A DNA stretch of 37,689 nt from Verrucomicrobiota bacterium (GTDB lineage: Bacteria; Verrucomicrobiota; Verrucomicrobiia; Chthoniobacterales; UBA10450): contig QHNJ01000160.1 of NCBI GenBank assembly GCA_003218395.1, positions 1 to 37,689 on the forward strand, written 5' to 3'. The notes under the pieces were generated by a model. The model had not been told where the DNA came from. It worked only from the letters and a program-made list of their open reading frames with translations, and did not search any database. How positions within the stretch are numbered: the first letter of the stretch is position 1; the number at the start of each line of letters is the position of its first letter. Both the position numbers and the translations under genes were made by a program. This document shows positions 25,121 to 31,787 of the stretch, in pieces.

Positions 25121-25200
25121 CCGGTGGGGCTCGACTCTGTCGAGCCGACAAACAAAAACGAACCGCGACAATCCAGAGCGTTCTTGACGCTCCCAGCGGC
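25121..25200 (+). repeat. Palindromic element P5 after DUF1330
   Basis: The imperfect outer arms are CCGGTGGGG and CTCCCAGCGG. The inner perfect hairpin GGCTCGAC-tct-GTCGAGCC lies at 25128-25146, and a second one, GAGCGT-tcttg-ACGCTC, lies near 25176-25192. The element begins directly after the TAG of DUF1330. The first hairpin could also act in termination, but no T-run follows. Confidence 0.5.
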
Positions 25201-25250
25201 GTCCATAATCTCAAATCCACGCGCCGTTCGCCAGGGCGTACAAATCCAGC

Positions 25251-25946
25251 GTGAACATTTTAGCGGCCTTTTATCGCTCCTCGGTTGGGAAAAAAATGAT
25301 CGTTGCGATCACCGGAATCATTCTAATCATCTTTGTCATCGGACATCTGCTCGGTAATTTGCAAATTTTCCTAGGACCAGATTGGATTAATGGTTACTCG
25401 CAACACCTGCGCGATCTCGGCCCGTTGCTGTGGGCGATCCGCATTTTCTTGCTCCTGACTGTCATCATTCACATTTATGTAACGATCCAACTGGCGATCG
25501 AAAATCGTCGCGCCCGACCCGAGCCGTACATCGACAGGCAATACGCGAAAGCAACGTTCGCCTCTCGTCACATGGTGATGAGCGGGCTGATTGTGCTGGC
25601 ATTTATCGCTTATCACCTCGCACATTTTACCGTGCGAATCACCGACGCACGCTTTGCGCTGCTTAAGCCTGATCCGCTCGGCCATTACGATGTCTATTCG
25701 ATGATGGTTTACGGTTTCAAAAGTTATCTTGTGTCGGGCTTTTATGTTCTTGGGCTCTTTTTGCTCACCCTCCACTTGAGCCATGGATCCTCCAGCTTTT
25801 TTCAATCGCTCGGACTGAACGACAAGAAGCTCACGCCGCGTCTCGCGCTGGGTGGTCGAATTTTTGCTTGGCTCGTGTTCGTTGGCTACACGTCGATCCC
25901 GGTCGCCATCCTGCTTGGACTGGTCAAAGCGGCACAACAGTTATGA
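25251..25946 (+). CDS. sdhC: Succinate dehydrogenase cytochrome b558 subunit (SdhC, b558 family)
   Basis: The 231-residue protein has five hydrophobic spans, including [20 protein letters not shown] with a haem-ligand candidate His and [38 protein letters not shown] and [20 protein letters not shown] also carry candidate haem-ligand histidines. Pattern and size match the single-subunit cytochrome b558 anchor found in Bacillus- and Bacteroidetes-type complex II, where no SdhD is needed. It anchors SdhAB and passes electrons to the quinone pool. The GTG start at 25251 fits the family N-terminus. The stop overlaps the sdhA ATG (ATGA, 25943-25946). Confidence 0.93.
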   Translation: MNILAAFYRSSVGKKMIVAITGIILIIFVIGHLLGNLQIFLGPDWINGYSQHLRDLGPLLWAIRIFLLLTVIIHIYVTIQLAIENRRARPEPYIDRQYAKATFASRHMVMSGLIVLAFIAYHLAHFTVRITDARFALLKPDPLGHYDVYSMMVYGFKSYLVSGFYVLGLFLLTLHLSHGSSSFFQSLGLNDKKLTPRLALGGRIFAWLVFVGYTSIPVAILLGLVKAAQQL

Positions 25947-27871
25947 TTGGATCGCTGGACGCCAAAATTCCCCACGGACCGCTGGACCAAAAATGGCGGA
26001 GCCATCGTGACCACTCACGACTGGTTAGTCCAAATAATCGGCGAAAGTTCGAAATCATCGTCGTTGGGAGCGGTCTGGCCGGAGGCTCGGCGGCGGCGAC
26101 CCTGGGCGAACTGGGTTATCGAGTAAGATGCTTTTGCTTTCAAGACTCGCCGCGGCGCGCGCACTCGATTGCGGCCCAGGGCGGAATCAATGCGGCGAAA
26201 AATTATCAGAACGATGGTGACAGCCTTTACCGGTTGTTCCACGACACGATCAAGGGCGGCGATTTTCGTTCCCGCGAGGCGAATGTTTATCGGCTGGCTG
26301 AAGTCAGTAATCAGATCATCGATCAATGCGTCGAACAAGGGGTACCGTTCGCGCGTGAGTACGGCGGACTGCTCGCTAACCGCTCTTTCGGTGGCGCGCA
26401 AGTATCACGGACCTTTTACGCGCGTGGGCAGACTGGCCAACAGCTTTTGCTCGGCTGTTACCAGGCGCTCTGCCGTCAAATCGCCGCGGGCACAGTGCAG
26501 ATGTTTCCGCACACGGAGATGCTTGATTTAGTGATTGTCGATGGAAACGCGAAAGGAATCATCACGCGCAGCCTGCGCTCAGGAAAGATTCACAAGCATA
26601 CCGGCGACGCTGTCGTGCTCGCGACCGGCGGGTATGGGAATGTTTTTTATCTTTCGACTAACGCGCGCGGTTGCAATGTCACGGCCACTTATCGCGCTTA
26701 CAAAAAAGGCGCGCTCTTTGCAAATCCCTCCTTCACGCAGATTCATCCGACGTGCATCCCGCAAAGCGGTGAGCATCAGTCGAAGCTGACTCTCATGTCT
26801 GAGTCGCTCCGCAATGACGGACGCGTGTGGGTTCCAAAACGAAAGGAAGATCGTAGCAAGCCGCCTGGCCAAATCTCAGAAACCGAACGCGATTACTACC
26901 TCGAGCGAAAATATCCGAGCTATGGCAATCTTGCTCCACGCGATATTTCATCACGTGCAGCGAAGGAAGTTTGCGACGAAGGCCGCGGCGTGGGTCCCGG
27001 CGGACGCGGTGTTTACCTCGATTTTGCGGATGCGATCAAACGGCTTGGGGAAAACGTAATTCGCGAGCGCTACGGCAATCTGTTCGAGGTTTACGAAAAA
27101 ATAACCGGCGAAGATGCCTACAAAGTGCCAATGCGGATTTACCCAGCGGTGCACTACACCATGGGCGGGCTCTGGGTGGATTATAATTTGATGAGCAACG
27201 TGCCCGGTCTGTTTGTGATCGGGGAAGCAAATTTCTCGGATCATGGTGCCAACCGGCTCGGCGCGAGCGCCCTCATGCAAGGTCTGGCCGATGGTTATTT
27301 CATTTTGCCGTACACATTGCCGAATTATCTCGCCGGCCAGATGAACAAGCGTCCGTCAGCCGACTCTCCAGAATTTCAGAAGGCAGAGAGTGAAGTGCGC
27401 GCGCGGATTAAGAAAATGCTCGATATCGATGGCAAACGTTCGCTCGATTCCATCCATCGCGAACTTGGCCTTCTTCTTTGGGACAAATGTGGAATGTCTC
27501 GCCACGCCAAGGGACTCCGCGAAGCGCTCCAAAAACTCTCTGAGTTGCGAGAAGCATTCTGGCGCGAGGTGCGCGTCCCGGGGAACGATGAAGATTTTAA
27601 TCAATCCCTCGAGCGCGCTGGACGAGTGGCTGATTTTCTCGAGTTTGCCGATCTGATGTGCACCGACGCGCTCGCGCGGAACGAATCTTGCGGGGCACAT
27701 TTTCGCGAAGAACATCAAACCCCGGAAGGAGAAGCGCTGCGCGACGACGAAAAACATGCCGCGGTGTTCGCGTGGGAATTCCAAGGTGATGGGCAGCTCG
27801 CATCCCCGAAATTGCATCGCGAACCGCTTCATTTCGAAACCGTCCATTTAACGCAAAGGAGCTATAAGTGA
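25943..27871 (+). CDS. sdhA: Succinate dehydrogenase flavoprotein subunit
   Basis: The 642-residue flavoprotein starts [20 protein letters not shown], the N-terminus typical of the Bacillus-type SdhA. It has the FAD dinucleotide fold [20 protein letters not shown], the covalent FAD site [13 protein letters not shown], the catalytic region [11 protein letters not shown] and the Arg loop [16 protein letters not shown]. It oxidises succinate to fumarate in the TCA cycle. I chose ATG 25943, which gives the four-base overlap with sdhC; the open frame extends upstream to 25868 without conservation. AAAGGAG at 27855-27861, in its last codons, probably served as the ribosome-binding site of the ancestral next gene, sdhB. 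Confidence 0.96.
   Translation: MIGSLDAKIPHGPLDQKWRSHRDHSRLVSPNNRRKFEIIVVGSGLAGGSAAATLGELGYRVRCFCFQDSPRRAHSIAAQGGINAAKNYQNDGDSLYRLFHDTIKGGDFRSREANVYRLAEVSNQIIDQCVEQGVPFAREYGGLLANRSFGGAQVSRTFYARGQTGQQLLLGCYQALCRQIAAGTVQMFPHTEMLDLVIVDGNAKGIITRSLRSGKIHKHTGDAVVLATGGYGNVFYLSTNARGCNVTATYRAYKKGALFANPSFTQIHPTCIPQSGEHQSKLTLMSESLRNDGRVWVPKRKEDRSKPPGQISETERDYYLERKYPSYGNLAPRDISSRAAKEVCDEGRGVGPGGRGVYLDFADAIKRLGENVIRERYGNLFEVYEKITGEDAYKVPMRIYPAVHYTMGGLWVDYNLMSNVPGLFVIGEANFSDHGANRLGASALMQGLADGYFILPYTLPNYLAGQMNKRPSADSPEFQKAESEVRARIKKMLDIDGKRSLDSIHRELGLLLWDKCGMSRHAKGLREALQKLSELREAFWREVRVPGNDEDFNQSLERAGRVADFLEFADLMCTDALARNESCGAHFREEHQTPEGEALRDDEKHAAVFAWEFQGDGQLASPKLHREPLHFETVHLTQRSYK
27855..27861 (+). promoter_or_regulatory. 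Orphaned ribosome-binding site (probably the former sdhB Shine-Dalgarno)
   Basis: AAAGGAG lies ten bases before the end of sdhA. In an uninterrupted operon it would sit at the right distance for a start codon at or just after the sdhA stop. The sdhB ATG is now about 470 bp away, beyond the inserted four-helix-bundle cassette. Confidence 0.45.
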
Positions 27872-27872
27872 A

Positions 27873-27901
27873 GTTGAGAGTTGTTAGTTGAGAGTTGAGA
27901 G
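27873..27901 (+). repeat. Left flank of the four-helix-bundle cassette (GTTGAGAG repeats)
   Basis: Three direct copies of GTTGAGAG start at 27873, 27887 and 27894, just after the sdhA stop. Inverted copies flank the other side of the inserted gene, at 28307 and 28321. Confidence 0.75.
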
Positions 27902-27927
27902 ATGAAAGACAAAACAAGAAGAAGAAT

Positions 27928-28287
27928 ATGTTTAACTTTGAAAAATTAGACGTCTGGCAAAAGGCGATTGAATTCGCCGAGCTCATTTATACCGATACTC
28001 GCAGCTTTCCGACCGAAGAGCGGTTCGGTCTAGCGACTCAACTGCGTCGTGCTGCGGTCTCAATTTCCTCGAACATTGCGGAGGAATCCTCACGAAGTTC
28101 CAAAGTTGACTTTGCGCGCTTTATCGAAATCGCGGGTGGCTCTGTCTTCGAAGTCGTTTCTGAATGTTCTGTCGCGCGTCGCCAGAATTTTCTCAGCGAT
28201 GACAATTTCCGAAAAATCTACGCGGCAGCGGAGGAGGAGAGCCGAATGCTTAGCGGCTTACGGAGATCCCTCTTGGCCGCGAAGTAA
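27928..28287 (+). CDS. Four-helix-bundle protein (S23 / 23S rRNA intervening-sequence family)
   Basis: The 119-residue protein shows the complete TIGR02436-type pattern: NFEKLDVWQKAIEFAELIYT, FPTEERFGLATQLRRAAVSI, SSNIAEESSRSSKVDFARFI, EIAGGSVFEVVSE and a final helix. Members were first found in insertions within 23S rRNA genes and are related to the Avd accessory protein of diversity-generating retroelements; their role is unknown. The ATG at 27928 follows a GAAGAAG stretch. The gene is inserted between sdhA and sdhB and flanked by inverted GTTGAGAG repeats, so it looks like a cargo gene of a small mobile cassette. Confidence 0.88.
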   Translation: MFNFEKLDVWQKAIEFAELIYTDTRSFPTEERFGLATQLRRAAVSISSNIAEESSRSSKVDFARFIEIAGGSVFEVVSECSVARRQNFLSDDNFRKIYAAAEEESRMLSGLRRSLLAAK

Positions 28288-28306
28288 TTGCATGCGGAGT
28301 TTCCCT

Positions 28307-28328
28307 CTCTCAACACTCGACTCTCAAC
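28307..28328 (-). repeat. Right flank of the four-helix-bundle cassette (inverted GTTGAGAG repeats)
   Basis: CTCTCAAC occurs at 28307-28314 and 28321-28328, inverted relative to the left flank. The second copy, extended to GACTCTCAAC (28319-28328), pairs perfectly with GTTGAGAGTC inside sdhB (28341-28350). Confidence 0.75.
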
Positions 28329-28350
28329 TATGAACTTTCTGTTGAGAGTC
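28319..28350 (+). promoter_or_regulatory. Hairpin presenting the sdhB start codon in its loop
   Basis: GACTCTCAAC and GTTGAGAGTC form a perfect 10-bp stem around a 12-base loop, TATGAACTTTCT, that contains the sdhB ATG (28330-28332). The right arm is sdhB coding sequence and the left arm is the cassette flank. No Shine-Dalgarno sequence is seen just upstream. The hairpin may affect sdhB translation. Confidence 0.5.
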
Positions 28351-29085
28351 TGGCGGCAGCCGAACGCGAAAGCCCGCGGCAAACTTGTGGATTACGAAGC
28401 GCGCGACATTTCGCCGAATACCTCCTTTCTCGAAATGCTCGACATTCTAAACGACAATTTGCTCGGACGAGGCGAGGAGCCAATCGCATTCGATTCCGAC
28501 TGCCGCGAAGGCATCTGCGGCACCTGTTCGCTCACCATCAACGGCGAAGCACACGGGCCCGATCATCCCGCTGCGGTCTGTGAACTTTACATGAGAAAGT
28601 TCCGCGACAGGGCAACGATCACAATCGAGCCCTTTCGGGTCAGATCGTTCCCGATCGTCAAAGATCTGGTAATCGATCGACGCGCGCTGGACCGCATTGT
28701 GCAGGCCGGCGGATTCATCTCCGCCCGCGCAGGCTCGGCACCGGAAGCAAACTCGATTCCGGTTCCCAAGCACGATGCGGATCTTGCAATGGAAGCGGCG
28801 GCCTGTATTGGCTGTGGCGCGTGCGCAGCGGCTTGTCCAAACGGGTCGGCCATGCTCTTCACCGCCGCGAAAGTCTCACATCTGTCGCTATTGCCCCAGG
28901 GAAATCCAGAACGGGTCACGCGCGTTCTGAAAATGGTGCAGGTAATGGATGCGGAAGGTTTTGGGAATTGCACGAACACATACGAATGCGAAGCGGTCTG
29001 TCCCGCGGAGATCAGCGCCAGTTTTATTGCAAAACTGAATCGCGAATATGCACGGGCGAGCCTGCGCCGCAGCGCAGGCGAATAG
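28330..29085 (+). CDS. sdhB: Succinate dehydrogenase iron-sulfur subunit
   Basis: The 251-residue protein has the 2Fe-2S ligands in SDCREGICGTCSLTINGEAH plus AVCELYM. The 4Fe-4S and 3Fe-4S motifs are ACIGCGACAAACP, with GNCTNTYECEAVCP near the C-terminus. The form is that of the Bacteroidetes/Actinobacteria-like SdhB partner of b558 SdhC. It moves electrons from FAD to the membrane subunit. I chose ATG 28330 because MNFLLRVWRQPN is the conserved start. The gene is separated from sdhA by a four-helix-bundle cassette, and its own start sits in a hairpin. Its TAG stop is the start of palindromic element P6. Confidence 0.95.
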   Translation: MNFLLRVWRQPNAKARGKLVDYEARDISPNTSFLEMLDILNDNLLGRGEEPIAFDSDCREGICGTCSLTINGEAHGPDHPAAVCELYMRKFRDRATITIEPFRVRSFPIVKDLVIDRRALDRIVQAGGFISARAGSAPEANSIPVPKHDADLAMEAAACIGCGACAAACPNGSAMLFTAAKVSHLSLLPQGNPERVTRVLKMVQVMDAEGFGNCTNTYECEAVCPAEISASFIAKLNREYARASLRRSAGE

Positions 29086-29112
29086 GTGGATCGCGATCTC
29101 CGAGCGCGATGT
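29083..29112 (+). repeat. Palindromic element P6 at the sdhB stop
   Basis: TAGGTGGATCGCGATCTCCG continues to CGATG, with an inner stem ATCGCG/CGCGAT (29090-29110). It is about 20/24 identical to the left part of P12 (TAGGTAGAGCTCGATCCCCG, 34566). The TAG is the sdhB stop codon. Confidence 0.5.
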
Positions 29113-29136
29113 TAATCATTGCGCCGCAGAATAATT

Positions 29137-29191
29137 AGGTAGGGGCGATTGATCTCAATCGCCCAGGCGGTTCGGTGAACCGCCCCTACCT
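29137..29191. repeat. Palindromic element P7 (55 bp, two-stem) between sdhB and ispE
   Basis: The ends AGGTAGGGGCG (29137-29147) and CGCCCCTACCT (29181-29191) are a perfect 11-bp inverted repeat. Inside are two perfect hairpins: GGGCGATTG-atct-CAATCGCCC and GGCGGTTC-ggt-GAACCGCC. The ends and layout are the same as in P8, which is embedded in lplA. It lies between convergent genes. Confidence 0.85.
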
Positions 29192-29196
29192 GAGCA

Positions 29197-30027
29197 TCAC
29201 ATCGTTTCGCAAGCATAGGTCCACAATTCTGGGTCGAGCTGATCCCTCGCACGCATGGCGAGAAGGTCGATATCTACATTTGGACGCAGCACAGCAAACA
29301 CTGTTGAACCGGAACCGGACATCAGGGCTGCGACTACTTCAGGCTGGTCCAGCAACCACATTTTGAGTCGGGCAAGAAAAACAAATTTCTGGAAAACCGG
29401 ACGCTCGAGATCGTTCACGAAAGTTTGGCCGGCGAATTCCTGAGTCGCGTAATACACGCCCGGGATTTCGCGCGAATCCTGCCAACGTGAGTACGCCCAC
29501 TCTGTTGACACACGAAAATCTGGTTTTAAGAGCAAAATCGATAATGGACGTTCCAAATTTATCGGAGTGACCAAGTCGCCGCGTCCTTTACAGATCGCGG
29601 CTGATTCGAAGATGAAGAGAGGAATGTCCGATCCAATTGTCGATCCAAGCTTGGCCAATTCATCACGCGTCAACTTCGTTTCAAAAATTTGATTGAGCGC
29701 GAGGAGCGTCGAAGCGGCGTCGCTGCTTCCTCCGCCCAGACCCGCACCATGCGGAATTTTCTTTTTGAGCTCGATTGAAACACCGTTCTTCAGTTTTGTT
29801 TCTTCGAAAAGAGCCTTCGTCGCGCGAACGACGAGATTGTCATCGCCGGTCGGAACCGAGGGATCATCACAGCGAAACTCGATCCTTTCCCTATCGCTCT
29901 TGTGGACTTCAATCTCGTCGCAAAGCGTAATTGGCGCGATAAGCGTCTCGATTTCGTGAAAGCCGTCGTCACGCCGACCTAAGATTTTCAGCGAAGGATT
30001 GATCTTCGCGGGAGAGAGGACTTGCAT
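29197..30027 (-). CDS. ispE: 4-diphosphocytidyl-2-C-methyl-D-erythritol kinase IspE
   Basis: The 276-residue GHMP kinase begins MQVLSPAKINPSLKILGRRD. It has the ATP-binding loop IPHGAGLGGGSSDAASTL, the GSDIPLF motif and the C-terminal ALMSGSGSTVFAVL. It phosphorylates CDP-methylerythritol in the MEP isoprenoid pathway, in the cytoplasm. I chose ATG 30027 at the conserved start; a TTG at 30048 would add seven residues. It is divergent from pyrF and shares with it a promoter region that is largely occupied by repeat P10. Confidence 0.94.
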   Translation of the reverse strand: MQVLSPAKINPSLKILGRRDDGFHEIETLIAPITLCDEIEVHKSDRERIEFRCDDPSVPTGDDNLVVRATKALFEETKLKNGVSIELKKKIPHGAGLGGGSSDAASTLLALNQIFETKLTRDELAKLGSTIGSDIPLFIFESAAICKGRGDLVTPINLERPLSILLLKPDFRVSTEWAYSRWQDSREIPGVYYATQEFAGQTFVNDLERPVFQKFVFLARLKMWLLDQPEVVAALMSGSGSTVFAVLRPNVDIDLLAMRARDQLDPELWTYACETM

Positions 30028-30086
30028 CCCTTGCAATTTGTCCAGCAAAACCGAAAGAGAACAGGATGAAATCGTTTGTTAAAAGG

Positions 30087-30187
30087 GGCACAGCCATCTT
30101 GGCTGCGGGGCCGACGGGCATCTTGCCTGTCGAATCAAAGACGGCAGGCGAGACGCCCGCCTGCCCCACAGGCTGGAAGCCTGTGCC
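30087..30187. repeat. Multi-hairpin element P10 between ispE and pyrF
   Basis: The outer arms are GGCACAG (30087-30093) and CTGTGCC (30181-30187). Between them are four successive hairpins: CAGCC-atctt-GGCTG, GACGGGC-atctt-GCCTGTC (one mismatch), GGCAGGC...GCCTGCC, and ACAGGCT-gga-AGCCTGT. On the minus strand it can be translated as GTGFQPVGQAGVSPAVFD, a phrase seen in spurious proteins of repeat-rich genomes. It ends six bases before the pyrF ATG. Confidence 0.85.
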
Positions 30188-30193
30188 ACGATA

Positions 30194-30886
30194 ATGACAA
30201 CAATCGCTGACAAAATCATCCTGGCGCTGGACGTCCCGACGAAAAAGGAAGCGCTCGCTCTTGTCGATCAACTGCGGGAGCAAATTTCATTTTTCAAAAT
30301 CGGTCTGCAACTTTACACGGCCGAAGGCCCTGAAATTGTGCGCGCGGTTTTGTCCAAGGACGCCAAAGTCTGGCTCGATCTCAAGCTGCACGATATTCCG
30401 AACACGGTCGCAAGAGCAGTCGAATCTGCGAGTAATCTTGGTGTGAATATGCTCACCATTCATTTGAGCGGCGGGAGCGAAATGATCCGCGCCGCGACTG
30501 CAGCTCGCACAAATAACATAACGATCTTGGGTGTGACTGTTTTAACAAGCGCGAATGAACAAACGCTGCGCGAAATTGGAATCGCCGATAGAGTTGCCGA
30601 TCAGGTCTTGCGCTTGGCGAAATTAGGTGTCGAAGCAGAAATCGATGGAATTGTGGCAAGCCCGCGTGAAATCAAAAAGTTGCGTACGGAATTTGGGAAC
30701 AAAATCAAAATTGCGGTTCAGGGAATTCGCCCGAGCTGGGCGGAGCCGGGCGATCAAAAACGATTCATGACGCCGCGTCAAGCAGCCGAAGCTGGCGCAG
30801 ATTATCTCGGCATTGGTCGACCGATTACTACTCATCCGCGTCCGCGCGAAGCTCTCGCAAAAATTTTGGCGGAGGTTACCACCTGA
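30194..30886 (+). CDS. pyrF: Orotidine 5'-phosphate decarboxylase
   Basis: The 230-residue TIM-barrel protein starts with KIILALDVPTKKEALALVDQ. It has the catalytic signature VWLDLKLHDIPNTVARAV (the D-x-K-x-x-D tetrad) and the phosphate-binding end VQGIRPSW...YLGIGRPIT. It makes UMP in pyrimidine synthesis. The ATG at 30194 lies six bases after the end of a four-hairpin repeat, and no Shine-Dalgarno sequence is visible. The promoter must be inside or beyond that repeat. The lplA-like gene follows after eight bases on the same strand. Confidence 0.96.
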   Translation: MTTIADKIILALDVPTKKEALALVDQLREQISFFKIGLQLYTAEGPEIVRAVLSKDAKVWLDLKLHDIPNTVARAVESASNLGVNMLTIHLSGGSEMIRAATAARTNNITILGVTVLTSANEQTLREIGIADRVADQVLRLAKLGVEAEIDGIVASPREIKKLRTEFGNKIKIAVQGIRPSWAEPGDQKRFMTPRQAAEAGADYLGIGRPITTHPRPREALAKILAEVTT

Positions 30887-30894
30887 CAAGGCAA

Positions 30895-31662
30895 GTGTCG
30901 ATTACGCCGCCATCGCGAACAGCAGTCCCGCAGCAGCGCGAGACTTCGCTCGAAACAAGAAGAGGGCTCTTCGCTGCCCTCGATATTTATTCGGATAACG
31001 CGCCGCGCTCGGCAGCGATGAACATGGCGGTCGATGAAGCTTTGCTCGAAACAGCCAGGGCTGTGTCGATTCGTTTCTATCGATGGCAGTCCCCTGCTCT
31101 GTCGTTTGGATATTTTGGAAGATTCGCCGATGTCGCTCATTATGCATTGCAGCGCGATTTGGTCCGGCGATGGACGGGCGGCGGAATCGTTTTTCACGGT
31201 GAAGATCTCACTTATTCGATTATTATTCCGGCAACTGAACCGGCCTTCGGCGAATCGCCGAAGTCGATCTACGAAAAAATTCACTGCGCTCTGCGCGATG
31301 CTTTGACTGCGAATGACGCACGCGTGGAATTGGCAGCGATGGGTAGGGACGCCGCGCTACGGCGTCCGCGGACAGCGCAGCGCGCTGTCCCTACCAATGT
31401 ATGTTTCGCTAATCCTGTGTCGGCAGATGTAATGGTGAATGGCCAAAAAGTTGCCGGCGCGGCCCAGCGCCGCACGCGCAGCGGTTTGCTGCATCAGGGC
31501 AGCATTCAGCATGTCGATCTTGGGAATGGTTTCGCGGAACGATTTGCAAAAGAGTTGTCGAACAATTGCGAGACGGGGGCTTTGCCAGAGGCAGTTCACG
31601 ATCGGGCGCAGGAAATCGCAGCGGAAAAGTACGCAACCAATGCGTGGTTGCGTAAGCGCTAA
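30895..31662 (+). CDS. Lipoate-protein ligase A family protein with an in-frame palindromic insertion
   Basis: The 255-residue protein belongs to the BPL/LplA/LipB fold family. It has NMAVDEALLE, the adenylate-binding VRRWTGGGIVFHGEDLTYSI and the conserved-lysine segment NGQKVAGAAQRRTRSGLLHQ and GSI. Such proteins attach lipoate or octanoate to E2/H proteins, or transfer a related acyl group; the exact reaction is not certain. Between Met149 and Asn168, the 18 residues GRDAALRRPRTAQRAVPT are encoded by a 54-bp palindromic element, exactly codon-aligned. It sits in the linker before the CFANP motif, where family members vary in length, so activity may persist. The start is GTG, eight bases after pyrF. 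Confidence 0.88.
   Translation: MSITPPSRTAVPQQRETSLETRRGLFAALDIYSDNAPRSAAMNMAVDEALLETARAVSIRFYRWQSPALSFGYFGRFADVAHYALQRDLVRRWTGGGIVFHGEDLTYSIIIPATEPAFGESPKSIYEKIHCALRDALTANDARVELAAMGRDAALRRPRTAQRAVPTNVCFANPVSADVMVNGQKVAGAAQRRTRSGLLHQGSIQHVDLGNGFAERFAKELSNNCETGALPEAVHDRAQEIAAEKYATNAWLRKR
31342..31395. repeat. Palindromic element P8 (54 bp) inside the lplA-like coding sequence
   Basis: The ends GGTAGGGAC (31342-31350) and GTCCCTACC (31387-31395) are perfect inverted repeats. Two inner hairpins are GGACGCCG-cgcta-CGGCGTCC and GGACAGCGC-agc-GCGCTGTCC. The length is a multiple of three and the element is in codon register, encoding 18 residues without a stop. It is an architectural twin of the intergenic P7. 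Confidence 0.9.
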
Positions 31663-31666
31663 CAAC

Positions 31667-31724
31667 TGTAGGGCGGCTGTATCAGGCGCTGTCTCCTTTC
31701 GGCGCTTCGCAGAAACGCCCTACA
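31667..31724. repeat. Palindromic element P9 after the lplA-like gene
   Basis: The ends TGTAGGGCG (31667-31675) and CGCCCTACA (31716-31724) are a perfect 9-bp inverted repeat. An imperfect inner stem GGCGCTT...AAACGCC is visible near the right side. It starts five bases after the TAA of the lplA-like gene and precedes the promoter of the polyprenyl synthase gene. Confidence 0.75.
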
Positions 31725-31751
31725 ATATTTGCCGACTCTTGTTATGTTGCT

Positions 31752-31781
31752 TTGACAACACACAAGCCGCCCCGCTATTCT
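31752..31781 (+). promoter_or_regulatory. Candidate sigma70-type promoter of the polyprenyl synthase gene
   Basis: TTGACA (31752-31757) and TATTCT (31776-31781) are separated by 18 bp. Transcription would begin near the GTG at 31788, which suggests a leaderless mRNA. The TTG of the -35 box would otherwise be read as an upstream start codon. Confidence 0.5.
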
Positions 31782-31787
31782 CGGCTC

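Noticed and set aside
25868-25942. N-terminal extension of SdhA upstream of 25943
   Set aside because: It overlaps sdhC in another frame. ATG 25943 gives the family N-terminus and a four-base overlap.
27873-28328. The four-helix-bundle gene as an Avd of a diversity-generating retroelement
   Set aside because: There is no reverse transcriptase, template repeat or variable repeat nearby; only the fold family is shared.
28319-28350. The sdhB hairpin as a transcription terminator of the cassette
   Set aside because: No T-run follows the stem, and the right arm is sdhB coding sequence.
29969-30283. A 104-codon minus-strand frame translating GTGFQPVGQAGVSPA
   Set aside because: It is the translation of hairpin repeat P10 plus parts of ispE upstream and pyrF sequence, not a gene.
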